From: an uncultured Flavobacterium sp.
Lineage (GTDB): Bacteria > Bacteroidota > Bacteroidia > Flavobacteriales > Flavobacteriaceae
DNA: 43,438 bases
Direction of reading: 5' to 3'
NCBI RefSeq assembly: GCF_937967675.1
Contig: NZ_CALBSN010000117.1
Location: 1 to 43,438 of the forward strand
Shown: one piece after another, positions 16,437 to 26,800 of the stretch
Layout of the letters: each line of letters starts with the position of its first letter
Numbering within the stretch: position 1 is the stretch's first letter
The notes under the pieces: model-generated
Told to the model about the DNA's origin: nothing
Databases searched by the model: none
What the model saw: only the letters and a program-made list of their open reading frames with translations
Program-made: the position numbers and the translations under genes

Positions 16437-17345
16437 ATGTCAGAGCAAAATAAGCAAGAACGAATTAGAAAAATATACCAAATGCTATTTGAAATGGCTT
16501 CTGGAAATCTTCAATTTCAAATTGCTAATTTAGATGAAGAAGATGAAATTGATCAAATCGCTCATAAGCTTAATGAGATTGCTAGTAATATTAAAAATAC
16601 CTTTCATAAAATCGGTCATGTAATTCCTCAATTTACATATCAAAACTTAGTACAGCATACTTTCATTCTAGATAAAGAATTTTACATTTTGAGCTTTTCA
16701 TCGAGTGTACTAGACACTTTAAAGTTAAGTCAACAAGAGCTTTCAAAACTTAAATTTTCAAAAATAATTGCAAAACAATCTATTAATGATTGGAAAACAA
16801 TAGAAAATGAAATTGTTACTAACAACATATTTCATATTACACTTCAATTACACTTATTAGATAAAAACAATCAAATCTACCCCTCCTATTTTACAATTTC
16901 ATCTTTATTAAACTCTAACAAAATTGTAATTTCTGGAATCACTACAAATATCGAAGATTATACAAATTATAATATTGCTAATAATAATTTAGCATCCTCA
17001 AAAAAAATTGATAGTAATACTATAGTTCAAAATGTTTATAATTATATAATGAATCATCTTGAAGAACCTCTACCTTCTGTAAATGAACTAGCAAAAATTT
17101 TTGGAACAAACGATTTTAGACTAAAAGCTGAATTTAGAAAGCATTTCAATATTAGTATTTATAAATGTTATACAAATGAACGATTAAAAAGAGCAACTTA
17201 TCTCATTAAAAGAACGAACATTCCATTGAAAGAAATTGCTTTTATAAGCGGATTCAATGATTACAATAATTTTTCCAAAGCATTCAAAAAAAAGTACAAT
17301 TATGTGCCTAGTGAATTGCAAAGAAGTCTACATGAAGAAGATTAG
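16437..17345 (+). CDS. HAMP-like/PAS/AraC transcriptional regulator
   Basis: 302-aa soluble protein. Residues about 15-55 (LFEMASGNLQFQI...DEIDQIAHKLNEIASNI) look like a HAMP signalling helix pair although no membrane segment precedes it. Residues about 70-170 have a PAS-like pattern. Residues about 205-300 are an AraC double HTH (SVNELAKIFGTNDFRLKAEF, and ISGFNDYNNFSKAFKKKYN). It probably senses a cytosolic or redox signal and controls the MauE/DUF6520/SusCD cassette that follows; that is inference from position. It has its own promoter and a palindromic site. Confidence 0.82.
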   Translation: MSEQNKQERIRKIYQMLFEMASGNLQFQIANLDEEDEIDQIAHKLNEIASNIKNTFHKIGHVIPQFTYQNLVQHTFILDKEFYILSFSSSVLDTLKLSQQELSKLKFSKIIAKQSINDWKTIENEIVTNNIFHITLQLHLLDKNNQIYPSYFTISSLLNSNKIVISGITTNIEDYTNYNIANNNLASSKKIDSNTIVQNVYNYIMNHLEEPLPSVNELAKIFGTNDFRLKAEFRKHFNISIYKCYTNERLKRATYLIKRTNIPLKEIAFISGFNDYNNFSKAFKKKYNYVPSELQRSLHEED

Positions 17346-17441
17346 CATTTATTAAGCCATACTTTTTCAACTAAACTAAATCCCGATTTAACTACTTACA
17401 ATTATTTGTTTTTCAAAACTTTACACAACAAAAAAAGTATT

Positions 17442-18929
17442 ATGGAGAACAAATTAAAAAATATCTTAGTTATCATCATCAGCTACTTGTATGTCTTTTT
17501 ATTTGTGTATGCTGCAATTAGTAAAATACTAGAATTCGAAACATTTATTGTCCAATTGGGACAATCACCATTGTTAAGTGCCTATGCAAAATGGATTGGA
17601 ATCCTAGTCCCAACAATTGAAATAGTAATTTCGATTCTACTATTAGTTCCTAGAATTAGATATATTGGACTATTTCTAGCCTTTGGATTAATGATGATGT
17701 TTTCCACCTACATAATCATAATTTTAAATTATAGTGATTTTATTCCATGTTCCTGCGGCGGTGTACTCTCGGAAATGGATTGGAACGAACATCTTATTTT
17801 TAATTTTTCTTTCGTTGCTATTGGTGGAATAGGAATTATTCTCGATACGCATTTAAAATTTTCAATAAAAAAGCAATTCGTTAAATTAATGAGTGTAAGC
17901 CTTTTAAGTGCTTTTTCTGTTACGGGATTATATCTTTTATCAGAGAATGAAATGCATAGAAACAATAGCTTCGTAAGAAGATATCCTCATCATCCTGTTG
18001 ACGATTTAAAAGGAATTCCTCTAAAATACAATTCCTACTATATTGCAGGATTTGACAAAGGAAAAATAATTCTTGGAAATAGTACTGCGCCTTTACATTT
18101 GCTAGAAATTGATACCACATTAAAAAGTATCAAGGAGGTAAAAATAACTATTTCTGACAACAAAGATTTTCAGTTCTCATCTATTCAATTAAAAATAAAA
18201 TCACCTAACTTTTATCTGGTAGATGGATCAGTCCCAATAATTTATAAAGGTGTTACTTCAAATTGGAATGCCAAAATATTAACTACCAAATCCAGCAATT
18301 TTTCTCTTTTAGAACCTATTACGCCTATCGACTTCATAATAAGAGGAAGTCATTCAAAATCGGCTGAACATATATTAGGACAATTAAGTAAATCCAAAAA
18401 TTACAAAATAATTGAAACAAATAATGTATTAGAAAAAAGAATAGACGGCATATTTGATACAGATGGTTTACTACTTTACAATGAGCAACTTAATAAAATT
18501 ATTTACACTTATTACTATAGAAATCAATTCATCATCACAGATTCTCATTTAAACAAAACTAAAACAATTAAAACAATCGATACTGTAAGTCAATCCAATC
18601 TTGAATTTGCCTACACAAAGAAAAACACAGAAAAAAAATTAGCTAAGCAACCTAATACAATTAACATATACGCTGCAACATCTGGCAAATACATATTTAT
18701 CAAATCTGACAGACTTGGAAAGTATGAATCCGAAATCATTGCCAAACAAGCTAGTATTATAGATGTATATGATATTGAAAAAAGAACTTACGAATTCAGT
18801 TTTTACTTCTACCACTACAACAATGAAGAAATAAAAACATTTAAAATTTATAATAACCTCCTAATTGGTTTAACCAATAAGCATCTTATTGTTACAAAAT
18901 TAAAACCAAAATACTTCAAAATAAAATAA
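17442..18929 (+). CDS. MauE/DoxX-type membrane protein fused to a large extracytoplasmic domain
   Basis: 495-aa protein. Residues 1-165 form the four-helix MauE/DoxX-like redox domain with the paired cysteines C103-S-C105-GG (FIPCSCGG). A fifth hydrophobic helix (about 150-167) leads to a domain of about 330 residues rich in short beta strands, possibly propeller-like. MauE proteins act in disulfide formation with a thioredoxin-like partner, and none is encoded here. The next gene makes a four-cysteine exported peptide, a natural client. Start MENKLKN (17442) is chosen; the 12 codons before it are polar and have no good RBS. Confidence 0.75.
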   Translation: MENKLKNILVIIISYLYVFLFVYAAISKILEFETFIVQLGQSPLLSAYAKWIGILVPTIEIVISILLLVPRIRYIGLFLAFGLMMMFSTYIIIILNYSDFIPCSCGGVLSEMDWNEHLIFNFSFVAIGGIGIILDTHLKFSIKKQFVKLMSVSLLSAFSVTGLYLLSENEMHRNNSFVRRYPHHPVDDLKGIPLKYNSYYIAGFDKGKIILGNSTAPLHLLEIDTTLKSIKEVKITISDNKDFQFSSIQLKIKSPNFYLVDGSVPIIYKGVTSNWNAKILTTKSSNFSLLEPITPIDFIIRGSHSKSAEHILGQLSKSKNYKIIETNNVLEKRIDGIFDTDGLLLYNEQLNKIIYTYYYRNQFIITDSHLNKTKTIKTIDTVSQSNLEFAYTKKNTEKKLAKQPNTINIYAATSGKYIFIKSDRLGKYESEIIAKQASIIDVYDIEKRTYEFSFYFYHYNNEEIKTFKIYNNLLIGLTNKHLIVTKLKPKYFKIK

Positions 18930-19008
18930 TAAAAACATACTTGGCCAGTTTCAGGGGAAGATCGAAAACCTGTTAACAGAGTAGATCACAACTATAATTT
19001 TATACATT

Positions 19009-19281
19009 ATGAGAACTAAGTTTTTAAAATTCGGTTTGCCAATAGCTGTTTTTGCTTTGGCAATTGTGGGAGCTTTTGCATCGCAAAAAGCAGACAACAA
19101 AGTTTTAGCTCCTGAAACAGGTTGGATTAATTATCCAACACCTTGTAATGTTTCAGTTTCTTGTAGAACTGAAATAGGACCTGTGTGCACAATGTTCCAC
19201 TTAGGACAAGAAAGACAAGCGTATGGAAAAGTAAATCCAAACGATCTTACTTGTTCTAAGGTACTTTACAAAATACCTTAA
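19009..19281 (+). CDS. small exported four-cysteine protein (DUF6520-like)
   Basis: 90-aa peptide precursor with a hydrophobic signal (residues about 5-25, ending GAFASQ) and a mature part of about 65 residues with Cys46, Cys52, Cys60 and Cys82, enough for two disulfides. Pattern and size fit the DUF6520 peptides that accompany MauE-type genes in flavobacteria. Function unknown. Gap to the MauE fusion is 79 bp, with a 10-bp palindrome CTGTTAACAG at 18970-18979. A strong terminator follows directly, so it is the last gene of the cassette's plus-strand half. Confidence 0.75.
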   Translation: MRTKFLKFGLPIAVFALAIVGAFASQKADNKVLAPETGWINYPTPCNVSVSCRTEIGPVCTMFHLGQERQAYGKVNPNDLTCSKVLYKIP

Positions 19282-19294
19282 TCATTAATTTAAT

Positions 19295-19320
19295 AAAGGT
19301 GTCGCTTTTGCGACACCTTT
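19295..19320. terminator. terminator between the DUF6520-like and S9 peptidase genes
   Basis: Perfect 11-bp stem AAAGGTGTCGC / GCGACACCTTT with loop TTTT. It lies between converging genes and can serve both. Confidence 0.88.
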
Positions 19321-19346
19321 ACCTTAACTAACATCAAGTAAAACAC

Positions 19347-21935
19347 CTACTCCATCCAGCTCGCTTTACTTTTACCTTTCAAATAATAATCCAGCCAATC
19401 CTTGACTTTATTTGACAAATCTTCTTGATTCTTTTTATCCGCTAATACATGACCTTCATCCGGATATAGTAGTAAAGTACTCTTTTTATCCAAACGCCAT
19501 AATGCATTATGCAATTTCATTCCATTTTTCCAATCCAATTGTAAATCACCACTACCCGTCCATGTTAGAATGGGAGAAGAAATATGCTGCACATTTTTTA
19601 AAGGCGAATTCCTTTCAAATTCATTACTATAAAAAGGTATAGGCATTCGCATTTGATCATGCTCAAAACGCCACATATTAGATTTTCCATGACCATCAAT
19701 TGTCAAATAATGATCGAGCAAATCAATAAGAGGAGCACCTATAATTGCTGTTTTAAAAAGTTTCGATTTTCCCATAATGTAAGCCGTTTCATATCCCCCA
19801 AAAGAATGACCTAGCAATGCTATAGCATCAGAAGCTATAGGATATTGTTGTACAACAGAATTAACAGCAGCACTAACACAATCCAATGCATCATCACCAG
19901 GTGAATTTAACCCATAAGCTATATCTGGTAATAATACAAAATAGCCCGAACTTACGTAATTAGAAATAGTAAAACCCCAATCACTTAAAACCGTCGGGTA
20001 TGAATAATCAAAAACCTCTTTCGATTTTTTCTCATATATGACTACCAACAAAGGATATTTTTTTTCGGCATCATAATTTTTAGGATAAAACAAAGCTCCT
20101 TTCAATGGTTTTTCTTTTGAATTGGTATAGGTTACTAATCTTGATTTACCCCATTCAAATGTCTCTTGTTGTGTATTCGATTGATGTATTAATTGTTCAC
20201 TTCCATCACTATTCACAACAAACAACCTTGGTGGTAAACTGAAATTTTGCTCTAAAAACAAAAAAGATGTAAAATCCTTTGTTGTTGATACTAAATGAAA
20301 TTTACTCTCTCGTTTAAACAATGTTTTAATAACACCGTTCGGATACAATAAGACAAAACCTTGTGCAAAGGTTTCTTCGTCTACAGTTTGTAATAAAAGT
20401 GGACGCTTAAGGTCATGAACTGTTGACAAAAACCCAAAAGAATAGTAATTAGGTGAAGCAGGTGAATACGGCTCATAAACGCGATAAATAGTTTTTGTAA
20501 CTGCACCATTTGTCAAACGCTTTTTGGAAGTACCATTTGGCGCTATCAACCAAACATCATATTGGTCATGTATAATAACTTTAGAACCATCCATTGTCCA
20601 CGATGTCCTATATGTTGGAGGAAACTGCCCAGCACGATCATAGGTAATTTGATGAACAGGGTAAGATAAATTACATGTTAAACACAAATGTGTTTTTTTA
20701 TAAATATCATAAATCCACCAAGCCTTGTCTTTAAAATAAGTAATGTATTTTCCCGTAGGTGAAATAAGAACCTGATTTTCTAATGTGGTCTGACGGTCAG
20801 ATAATAAATCTTTCTCTCCAGTAGCTATATTTTTTACATATAGTGCCACCAACTCATTACTACATTTATAAATGGGTGCCAACTCATCAGGATGGTATAC
20901 CAAAGCATGTTTTGTGTCTCCAGTTAATATCGAATTCGGATGTATGGAATCTTCAATCTCATATACCCTATTCGACTTGATATCCCATTTGTACCACTTC
21001 AACGAACGATAATAAGCATCATTATTACTTTTTGGCGGAATTGTCAAATCTCCCGACTTCCATATTTGAACCTCCTGATTGGATACAGCTGCTAAATTTT
21101 CCAGTGGTTGCTGTAAAGTAAACAATACTGCATCACTTTGTTCAGGTAAATACAAATTTATAGTGGTCAAATCATAACCTTTAGGTAGCAAAGTCTCCGA
21201 AGCTTCTAAAGTAAATTTATTAACCTTTTTATCGAATCCTGTACTCCAACAAATCGCAACAGGTTTTTTCAAGTCATTAGATAGATTTCGTTCAAATTTA
21301 AAAAAAGCCAAGCGAGTTCCTGAAACATCCCAAGTGAGAAAACTATATAAGTAAGAAGAATCCTTTACAACTATTACCTCAGCAAGGGTTGATTTCAATG
21401 CAACAACTTTAACGCTTTGTGATGAGCCTTCTTTAGTAACTAGAGCAATGCGTTTGGCATCGGGACTTACTTTATAAGAAACTATATCATGAATGAAAAC
21501 CGAACTTTGGTTTTTCAAGTTTAATATCCGCAAATTAATAGTCGCTTCTTCTTTTTTAAAAACTAACAAATAAGAACCATCACCCGAATACAAATAATCA
21601 ACAATCATTTTATCTATAAATAGCTTTCGTTCCTGTTTTAAATCAAACAAGTACAAACTATCCTTTTTATAATAGGAAAACCAATCACTTTTTGATGAAA
21701 AAGTAGGCCAATTTGCCTTTGGAAAACAAAACGATTTTTTGAAAGTAGTATTTTTTAAAAAAAGAGTATCGGCTTTTTCATACTCCAACCCATAACTTAC
21801 CCAACGACCATCTAAACTCATTAAAGTTTGATTAAACTTACTCCACAAACTATAATCCGTTTCTGTTAATTGTTTTTTATGCTGCGAAAATACGGTCGTT
21901 ATCAACATAAAAAATAATAATATAAAATACCGCAT
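19347..21935 (-). CDS. S9 family peptidase (prolyl oligopeptidase type), exported
   Basis: 862-aa serine peptidase with signal peptide (MRYFILLFFMLITTVFSQ). The N-terminal about 590 residues are WD/propeller-like repeats, and the C-terminal alpha/beta-hydrolase domain carries the nucleophile S711 in GHSFGGYE, D797 in GSGDLQ and H829 in DEGHVL, a complete catalytic triad. It probably acts in the periplasm, cutting peptides brought in by the adjacent SusC/SusD pair. It is last in the susC-susD-peptidase operon, 85 bp behind susD, and converges with the DUF6520-like gene. Confidence 0.9.
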   Translation of the reverse strand: MRYFILLFFMLITTVFSQHKKQLTETDYSLWSKFNQTLMSLDGRWVSYGLEYEKADTLFLKNTTFKKSFCFPKANWPTFSSKSDWFSYYKKDSLYLFDLKQERKLFIDKMIVDYLYSGDGSYLLVFKKEEATINLRILNLKNQSSVFIHDIVSYKVSPDAKRIALVTKEGSSQSVKVVALKSTLAEVIVVKDSSYLYSFLTWDVSGTRLAFFKFERNLSNDLKKPVAICWSTGFDKKVNKFTLEASETLLPKGYDLTTINLYLPEQSDAVLFTLQQPLENLAAVSNQEVQIWKSGDLTIPPKSNNDAYYRSLKWYKWDIKSNRVYEIEDSIHPNSILTGDTKHALVYHPDELAPIYKCSNELVALYVKNIATGEKDLLSDRQTTLENQVLISPTGKYITYFKDKAWWIYDIYKKTHLCLTCNLSYPVHQITYDRAGQFPPTYRTSWTMDGSKVIIHDQYDVWLIAPNGTSKKRLTNGAVTKTIYRVYEPYSPASPNYYSFGFLSTVHDLKRPLLLQTVDEETFAQGFVLLYPNGVIKTLFKRESKFHLVSTTKDFTSFLFLEQNFSLPPRLFVVNSDGSEQLIHQSNTQQETFEWGKSRLVTYTNSKEKPLKGALFYPKNYDAEKKYPLLVVIYEKKSKEVFDYSYPTVLSDWGFTISNYVSSGYFVLLPDIAYGLNSPGDDALDCVSAAVNSVVQQYPIASDAIALLGHSFGGYETAYIMGKSKLFKTAIIGAPLIDLLDHYLTIDGHGKSNMWRFEHDQMRMPIPFYSNEFERNSPLKNVQHISSPILTWTGSGDLQLDWKNGMKLHNALWRLDKKSTLLLYPDEGHVLADKKNQEDLSNKVKDWLDYYLKGKSKASWME

Positions 21936-22020
21936 AATTATTATTTTAAAATTCCCCTAACCCACCCCTTTTTACCTTTTACATAACAGCCCCCCTTAAT
22001 TATCTAAGGTAGTAACTGCA

Positions 22021-23412
22021 TTAATAACCTGGATTTTGTGGTAATAAATTGGAATTCAATAGTAGTTCTGAAGCGGGTAAAGGCCAAAGTAAATCTTTTG
22101 CATCCCAACCCGGTTTAACACTCAAAACACTAGATGCAAATCCAGTACGTTTCAAATCAAACCAACGATGTCCTAACTCGGTAAAAAATTCTCTATTTCG
22201 CTCTTCCAAAATTGCATTCAATAAAGTTGCTTGAGTAACAGCTGTTGTGTTAGGTAGTCCTGCTCTATTTCGTATCACATTCAAATCATCCTGCGCTCCT
22301 ACTAAATCACCCAATTGCGCTTTAGCTTCGGCACGAATTAAATAAAGCTCCTCTATTCGAAATAAAATTGAGTATTCAACTGAAGAACCTGTATTGCCTT
22401 GTTCTTTGTATTTATTAGCATAATACCAACTATCTGCACCATCGGTAACCGTTCCAATCCAATTCGCACGACGCAAATCTCCTGTTTCAAACGATGCAAG
22501 TAATGATGAAGTCAACGCAAAAGAAGGTGGCGGACCACTACTAAATATAAATGTTTGGGCTTCTAAAGTGTTGGAACCTGAAAATTGGGGCAATAACTGC
22601 CACAAAGTCCCTGCACTATTCTTTAAGAAAACAGAATTCAAATCGGTTTCAATTGTGTAAAGCGAAGTATTATTTAAAACCTCATCTGCATACAAAACTG
22701 CTTGTGACCAATTCTCACTGTAAAGTTTTATTCGCGATAACAAAGCGTAAGCTACACTTCTGTTAGGTCTAATTCGCTCAGGTACAAAATAGGATTCTGG
22801 TAACAAAGTCACAGCCTGTTGCAAATCAGTAGTCAATGCAGCATAAACATCCATTACAGCTAGTTTTTCTATATCACTATTTACTTGATAATCAGTTGTT
22901 AAAACGTAAGGTATCTCACCATATAAATTAACTAAATAAAAATGCAAATAAGCCCTAATAAAATAGGCCTCTCCTAATAAACGCTCCTTAGAATTCAAAC
23001 TAATTCCTGTTGAATTAGAAACTCCTTCAATAATAGAATTAGTTGCATAAATCAAATTATAAGTAGCATTCCATGTGAGCGTTACTGTTGAATTAGATGG
23101 AAGTAAATTATTCTGATAAAACTCAAATGCGGGCAAACCTCCTATTCCATAATAATCCAATTCATCAGCATAATTCCCTAGTAAACAACTTAATCCATTA
23201 GACGTTCCCGTAACTAACTGCTCACTTCGCAACTTGGTGTAAATGTGAATCAAAGCTGCATCAGCAGTAGCTTCATCTTCAAAAACTATAGGTCCCGTCA
23301 ATTGATTTGAAGGCAAATCTACAGCTACAAATTCTTCACAACTTTGCGAAGCAAATCCTATAAAAAGGAAACAAATCCAAAAGGATAGTTTATTTTGAAT
23401 AACTATTTTCAT
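22021..23412 (-). CDS. RagB/SusD family outer-membrane lipoprotein
   Basis: 463-aa SusD-type substrate-capture lipoprotein. Signal with lipobox ASQSC (Cys25). The N-terminal TPR-like helices are followed by the typical ERLLGEAYFIRAYLHFYLV segment (about 140-160) and the C-terminal NREFFTELGHRWFDLKRTG signature. It forms the lid of the SusC transporter encoded 18 bp upstream. The neighbouring peptidase suggests a peptide rather than glycan substrate. Confidence 0.93.
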   Translation of the reverse strand: MKIVIQNKLSFWICFLFIGFASQSCEEFVAVDLPSNQLTGPIVFEDEATADAALIHIYTKLRSEQLVTGTSNGLSCLLGNYADELDYYGIGGLPAFEFYQNNLLPSNSTVTLTWNATYNLIYATNSIIEGVSNSTGISLNSKERLLGEAYFIRAYLHFYLVNLYGEIPYVLTTDYQVNSDIEKLAVMDVYAALTTDLQQAVTLLPESYFVPERIRPNRSVAYALLSRIKLYSENWSQAVLYADEVLNNTSLYTIETDLNSVFLKNSAGTLWQLLPQFSGSNTLEAQTFIFSSGPPPSFALTSSLLASFETGDLRRANWIGTVTDGADSWYYANKYKEQGNTGSSVEYSILFRIEELYLIRAEAKAQLGDLVGAQDDLNVIRNRAGLPNTTAVTQATLLNAILEERNREFFTELGHRWFDLKRTGFASSVLSVKPGWDAKDLLWPLPASELLLNSNLLPQNPGY

Positions 23413-23430
23413 AATTGTTTTTTTTTAAAA

Positions 23431-26400
23431 TTAAAAAGTCAATTGCATCCCTAAAGTCAATACACGTAATGTAGGTAACTGACCTCTAGATTGATTTTCA
23501 GGGTCTGCTCCGTTAAATCGTGTGAAAGTCAATAAATTCTGTCCTTGAAAGTAAAGTTTACATTTAAAATTTTTCAAAATAGAATTTGGCAATGTATACG
23601 AAAAGGATAGATTTTTCAAACGTACATAAGAAGCATCACTATAAGCCGCATCACTTCGTGTATAATAAGAATAAAAAGCATTTACAGCCGCACCATTAAA
23701 ACCAGCCGTGTATAGTTGTGTGGGGCCTGTATCGCCTACTTGTTGCCAATGATTCAATACAGAGTTAGGCATATTACTTGAAGACCCTGGTAAAGCAGAA
23801 ATTGCATTGCTATTAACTCCAATCTGTTTTACAAACTGAAATAGAAAATCCAATTCCCAGTTTTTATAACGCAAATTATTTTGCAATCCTCCAAAATAAT
23901 CGGGTGAGGTATCTACAATCTTTTGACGATCTTCTAAATCAGTCAATAATCCATCACCATTAAAATCTCTAAATTCATAAATTCCAGTAGTTGGGTTAAC
24001 CCCAGCAAATTCATAGACCTTATAAATTCCTAGAGGCTGACCAATAACATATTGATTTGCATATACCGAACCCTCTAAATCGGGGAAAGCTATCAATTCA
24101 TTTTTAGGTAATGTTAAATTGACAGAAGTAGTCCAATTGAAATCTTTCTTTGAAAAATTTACACTTCGAAAAGTCAACTCTAAACCTCTATTTTCGACAG
24201 TGGCATCTAAATTAGCTTGCATGGAATTAAAACCTGTTGTACCGGGTAAAGGAATCCCAACTAACTGATTCGAAGAACGATTTTTAAAATAAGCTGCAGT
24301 TATAAAAATAGCGTCATTTAAAAATCCAGTTTCTAATGCTACTTCAAATTTTTTATTTACTTCCCAACTAAAATCAGGATTAAACAAACGGTCAGGTACC
24401 AAACCTATTACACCATTATAACCAATACCACTGGGTGTGTAGGTATTTAAAAACTGATAATCCCCTATTTGATCACTGCCCGTAGTACCGTAACTAGCTC
24501 GTAATTTTCCAAAACTTATAAACGGAAGTTGTTTTTCAAAAAAGTCGGTTTTACTAAACAACCAAGCAGCACCAACAGCTCCAAATGTAGCAAAACGGTT
24601 ACCAGGTCCAAAACGGCTTGAACCATCTCTACGCCCTGTTAAATTCAAAAAATATTTGCCTTGTAAGCTATAATTCAAACGACCAAACAATGCCATATAA
24701 CGGTAATTGATTTCGGAATCGTTCATGATTTGAGTAAATGATGCCGCCGACAAATTGTCTAACAAAGCATTACTAGAAAATCCTGCACCATAAACCGCTA
24801 ACTGAGTCGCACTACGCTCTTGAAATGTGCTCCCAAGCAGCATACTGACTTTTCCATTACCAATAGTTTTTTGCCAATGCAGTTGAGGTTCTACACTCCA
24901 AGAATTTTGTTGGGATTGATTAACCATAGTAGACGAAATAGCACTAGTTAATCCATAAGCGGGATTATAAATAGTCGACGGACTTGTACTAGACTCTGCT
25001 ACTCGGGTATCACTATAACCAAAAGATGATTTCAATTCTAAATCGGGAAGTATAGCATAAGAAAGACTACTTCCAACGGTTAAACCCTTAGTTGTTGTTA
25101 AATATTTTCCATTCAACAAACTCAAGGGATTATCCCAAGTGCCGTTTTCCCAATTCAAATTCCCATCAGCATCATATAAAGCAGGTGCGTTGGGGGCTAA
25201 AGTTGTTGCCAATCGAGTCAAATCGGTACTAAACAAGTTGTTTTTATCCGCAACATAATTACCCGACATATTCATTTGAAACTTTTGGTTATCAGACTGA
25301 TGGGCAATATTGAAATGAACGGCACTTTTACCATAACTAAAATCACCTGGAAATACCGTGGTCTCATTAAAGTGTGTCCCTCTTACCATAAACTGAGTAT
25401 TTCCTGTTCCTCCTGAAACACCTAACGAAATATTTCTCGTAAGAGCAGTTCCTCCTATCAGTTCTTTTTGCCAATCAGTGTATCGGTTACGATCCCAAGT
25501 ACCATTAATATCATACGCCCAAAACGGATAACTACTTATGCCATCATTAGCAAAGGCTTCTTCACGCATAGCTAAATATTGTGGAGTATTCAATAAATCC
25601 AGTCTTCGGCTGATTGTACCAGCCCCAGTATAAGTGTCAACAGTAAATTGTGTCTTGCCTTTTTTTCCTTTCTTAGTGGTAATCAGCACTACTCCATTAG
25701 CTCCTCTAGAACCATAAATAGCAGTAGCATCAGCATCTTTTAATACTTCAACGCTTTCAATATCGGAAGGATTAATAGCATTCAAAGGATTTAAAACTCC
25801 TCCCATAATAGAACCTGATATAGCAGCATTTCCCAAACTCTCCGTTGAAAATGGCATACCATCAACCAAATACAACGGCTGATTGCCTTCGGTTCGAATA
25901 CTATTCAGTCCACGAATTTGTATACTAAATCCACCTCCTGGAACACCCGTAGCCTGCGTAATATTTACCCCAGCCATTCGTCCTTGCAATGTAGCCAAAA
26001 CATTGGTTACGGGTTGTTGTTCAATAGCTGCAGCTTTTACAGTTGCAATACTACCTGTACGCTCCTTGTCTTTTACATTATAATAACCTGCATTTACAAT
26101 CACTTCTTTAAGTGTTGTTGTGTCTTCTTGTAGATTAATTTTAATTATAGTCCTGTTGTTAATTGGTACTTCTTGTGTTTGATATCCTAAATAGGAAAAC
26201 ACTAAGACATCACTGGGTTGAGCAGTAATTTGAAAGTTACCATCAATATCGGTTAACGTTCCGGTTGTGGTTCCTTTGATAACAACGGTAACACCCGAAA
26301 GCGTACCCACGTTATCGGAAACAGTTCCTTTGATAACCGTATTTTGTGCTTGTAGTATAGCTGTTGAAAAGACAGCTAATGTGAGAATAAGTTTGGGCAA

Positions 26401-26442
26401 TAGTTGTGATGCCCAATACCTAAAGAATGCATTTTTATTCAT
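23431..26442 (-). CDS. SusC/RagA family TonB-dependent outer-membrane transporter
   Basis: 1003-aa TonB-linked receptor. Signal peptide to about residue 32, CarboxypepD_reg-like domain (about 34-120, VIKGTVSDNVGTLSGVTVVIKG split around its usual motif), plug domain with the SusC box LATLQGRMAGVNIT and VPGGGFSIQIRG (about 150-180), then the 22-strand barrel ending in LTLGMQLTF. No anti-sigma-binding STN domain, so it does not signal through an ECF sigma factor. It is the first gene of the operon with SusD and the S9 peptidase. Confidence 0.94.
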   Translation of the reverse strand: MNKNAFFRYWASQLLPKLILTLAVFSTAILQAQNTVIKGTVSDNVGTLSGVTVVIKGTTTGTLTDIDGNFQITAQPSDVLVFSYLGYQTQEVPINNRTIIKINLQEDTTTLKEVIVNAGYYNVKDKERTGSIATVKAAAIEQQPVTNVLATLQGRMAGVNITQATGVPGGGFSIQIRGLNSIRTEGNQPLYLVDGMPFSTESLGNAAISGSIMGGVLNPLNAINPSDIESVEVLKDADATAIYGSRGANGVVLITTKKGKKGKTQFTVDTYTGAGTISRRLDLLNTPQYLAMREEAFANDGISSYPFWAYDINGTWDRNRYTDWQKELIGGTALTRNISLGVSGGTGNTQFMVRGTHFNETTVFPGDFSYGKSAVHFNIAHQSDNQKFQMNMSGNYVADKNNLFSTDLTRLATTLAPNAPALYDADGNLNWENGTWDNPLSLLNGKYLTTTKGLTVGSSLSYAILPDLELKSSFGYSDTRVAESSTSPSTIYNPAYGLTSAISSTMVNQSQQNSWSVEPQLHWQKTIGNGKVSMLLGSTFQERSATQLAVYGAGFSSNALLDNLSAASFTQIMNDSEINYRYMALFGRLNYSLQGKYFLNLTGRRDGSSRFGPGNRFATFGAVGAAWLFSKTDFFEKQLPFISFGKLRASYGTTGSDQIGDYQFLNTYTPSGIGYNGVIGLVPDRLFNPDFSWEVNKKFEVALETGFLNDAIFITAAYFKNRSSNQLVGIPLPGTTGFNSMQANLDATVENRGLELTFRSVNFSKKDFNWTTSVNLTLPKNELIAFPDLEGSVYANQYVIGQPLGIYKVYEFAGVNPTTGIYEFRDFNGDGLLTDLEDRQKIVDTSPDYFGGLQNNLRYKNWELDFLFQFVKQIGVNSNAISALPGSSSNMPNSVLNHWQQVGDTGPTQLYTAGFNGAAVNAFYSYYTRSDAAYSDASYVRLKNLSFSYTLPNSILKNFKCKLYFQGQNLLTFTRFNGADPENQSRGQLPTLRVLTLGMQLTF

Positions 26443-26800
26443 ACTTTTGTGTTGGTTAAATGAAACATTGGTTTTATTTGCTTTAGTCCTCTAGCTAGTT
26501 TACCGACGGTTTGGGGGACTTTTTTGTTAGCCACGAATGGCATTGATTATCATGTTTGAATTCATGTAATCATTTGACATACTATTTTGTTTTACATCAT
26601 AGGCATTTATTTTTTAAGGTTTCTAAGTTGAAAAGTGATACTGCCGTTGCTTAAAAAAGTACAGCGCAGGCAGTGCCCTTCCAAACTAACTAAAATGTTA
26701 AATGAGTTATTTGCGAAACTTTGTAATGAAAGCAGTGCTAAGAATGATGTTGAGTAGTGACTTTTAGGTATAAAAAAAGGCATGGAACTCAACAAATCCG

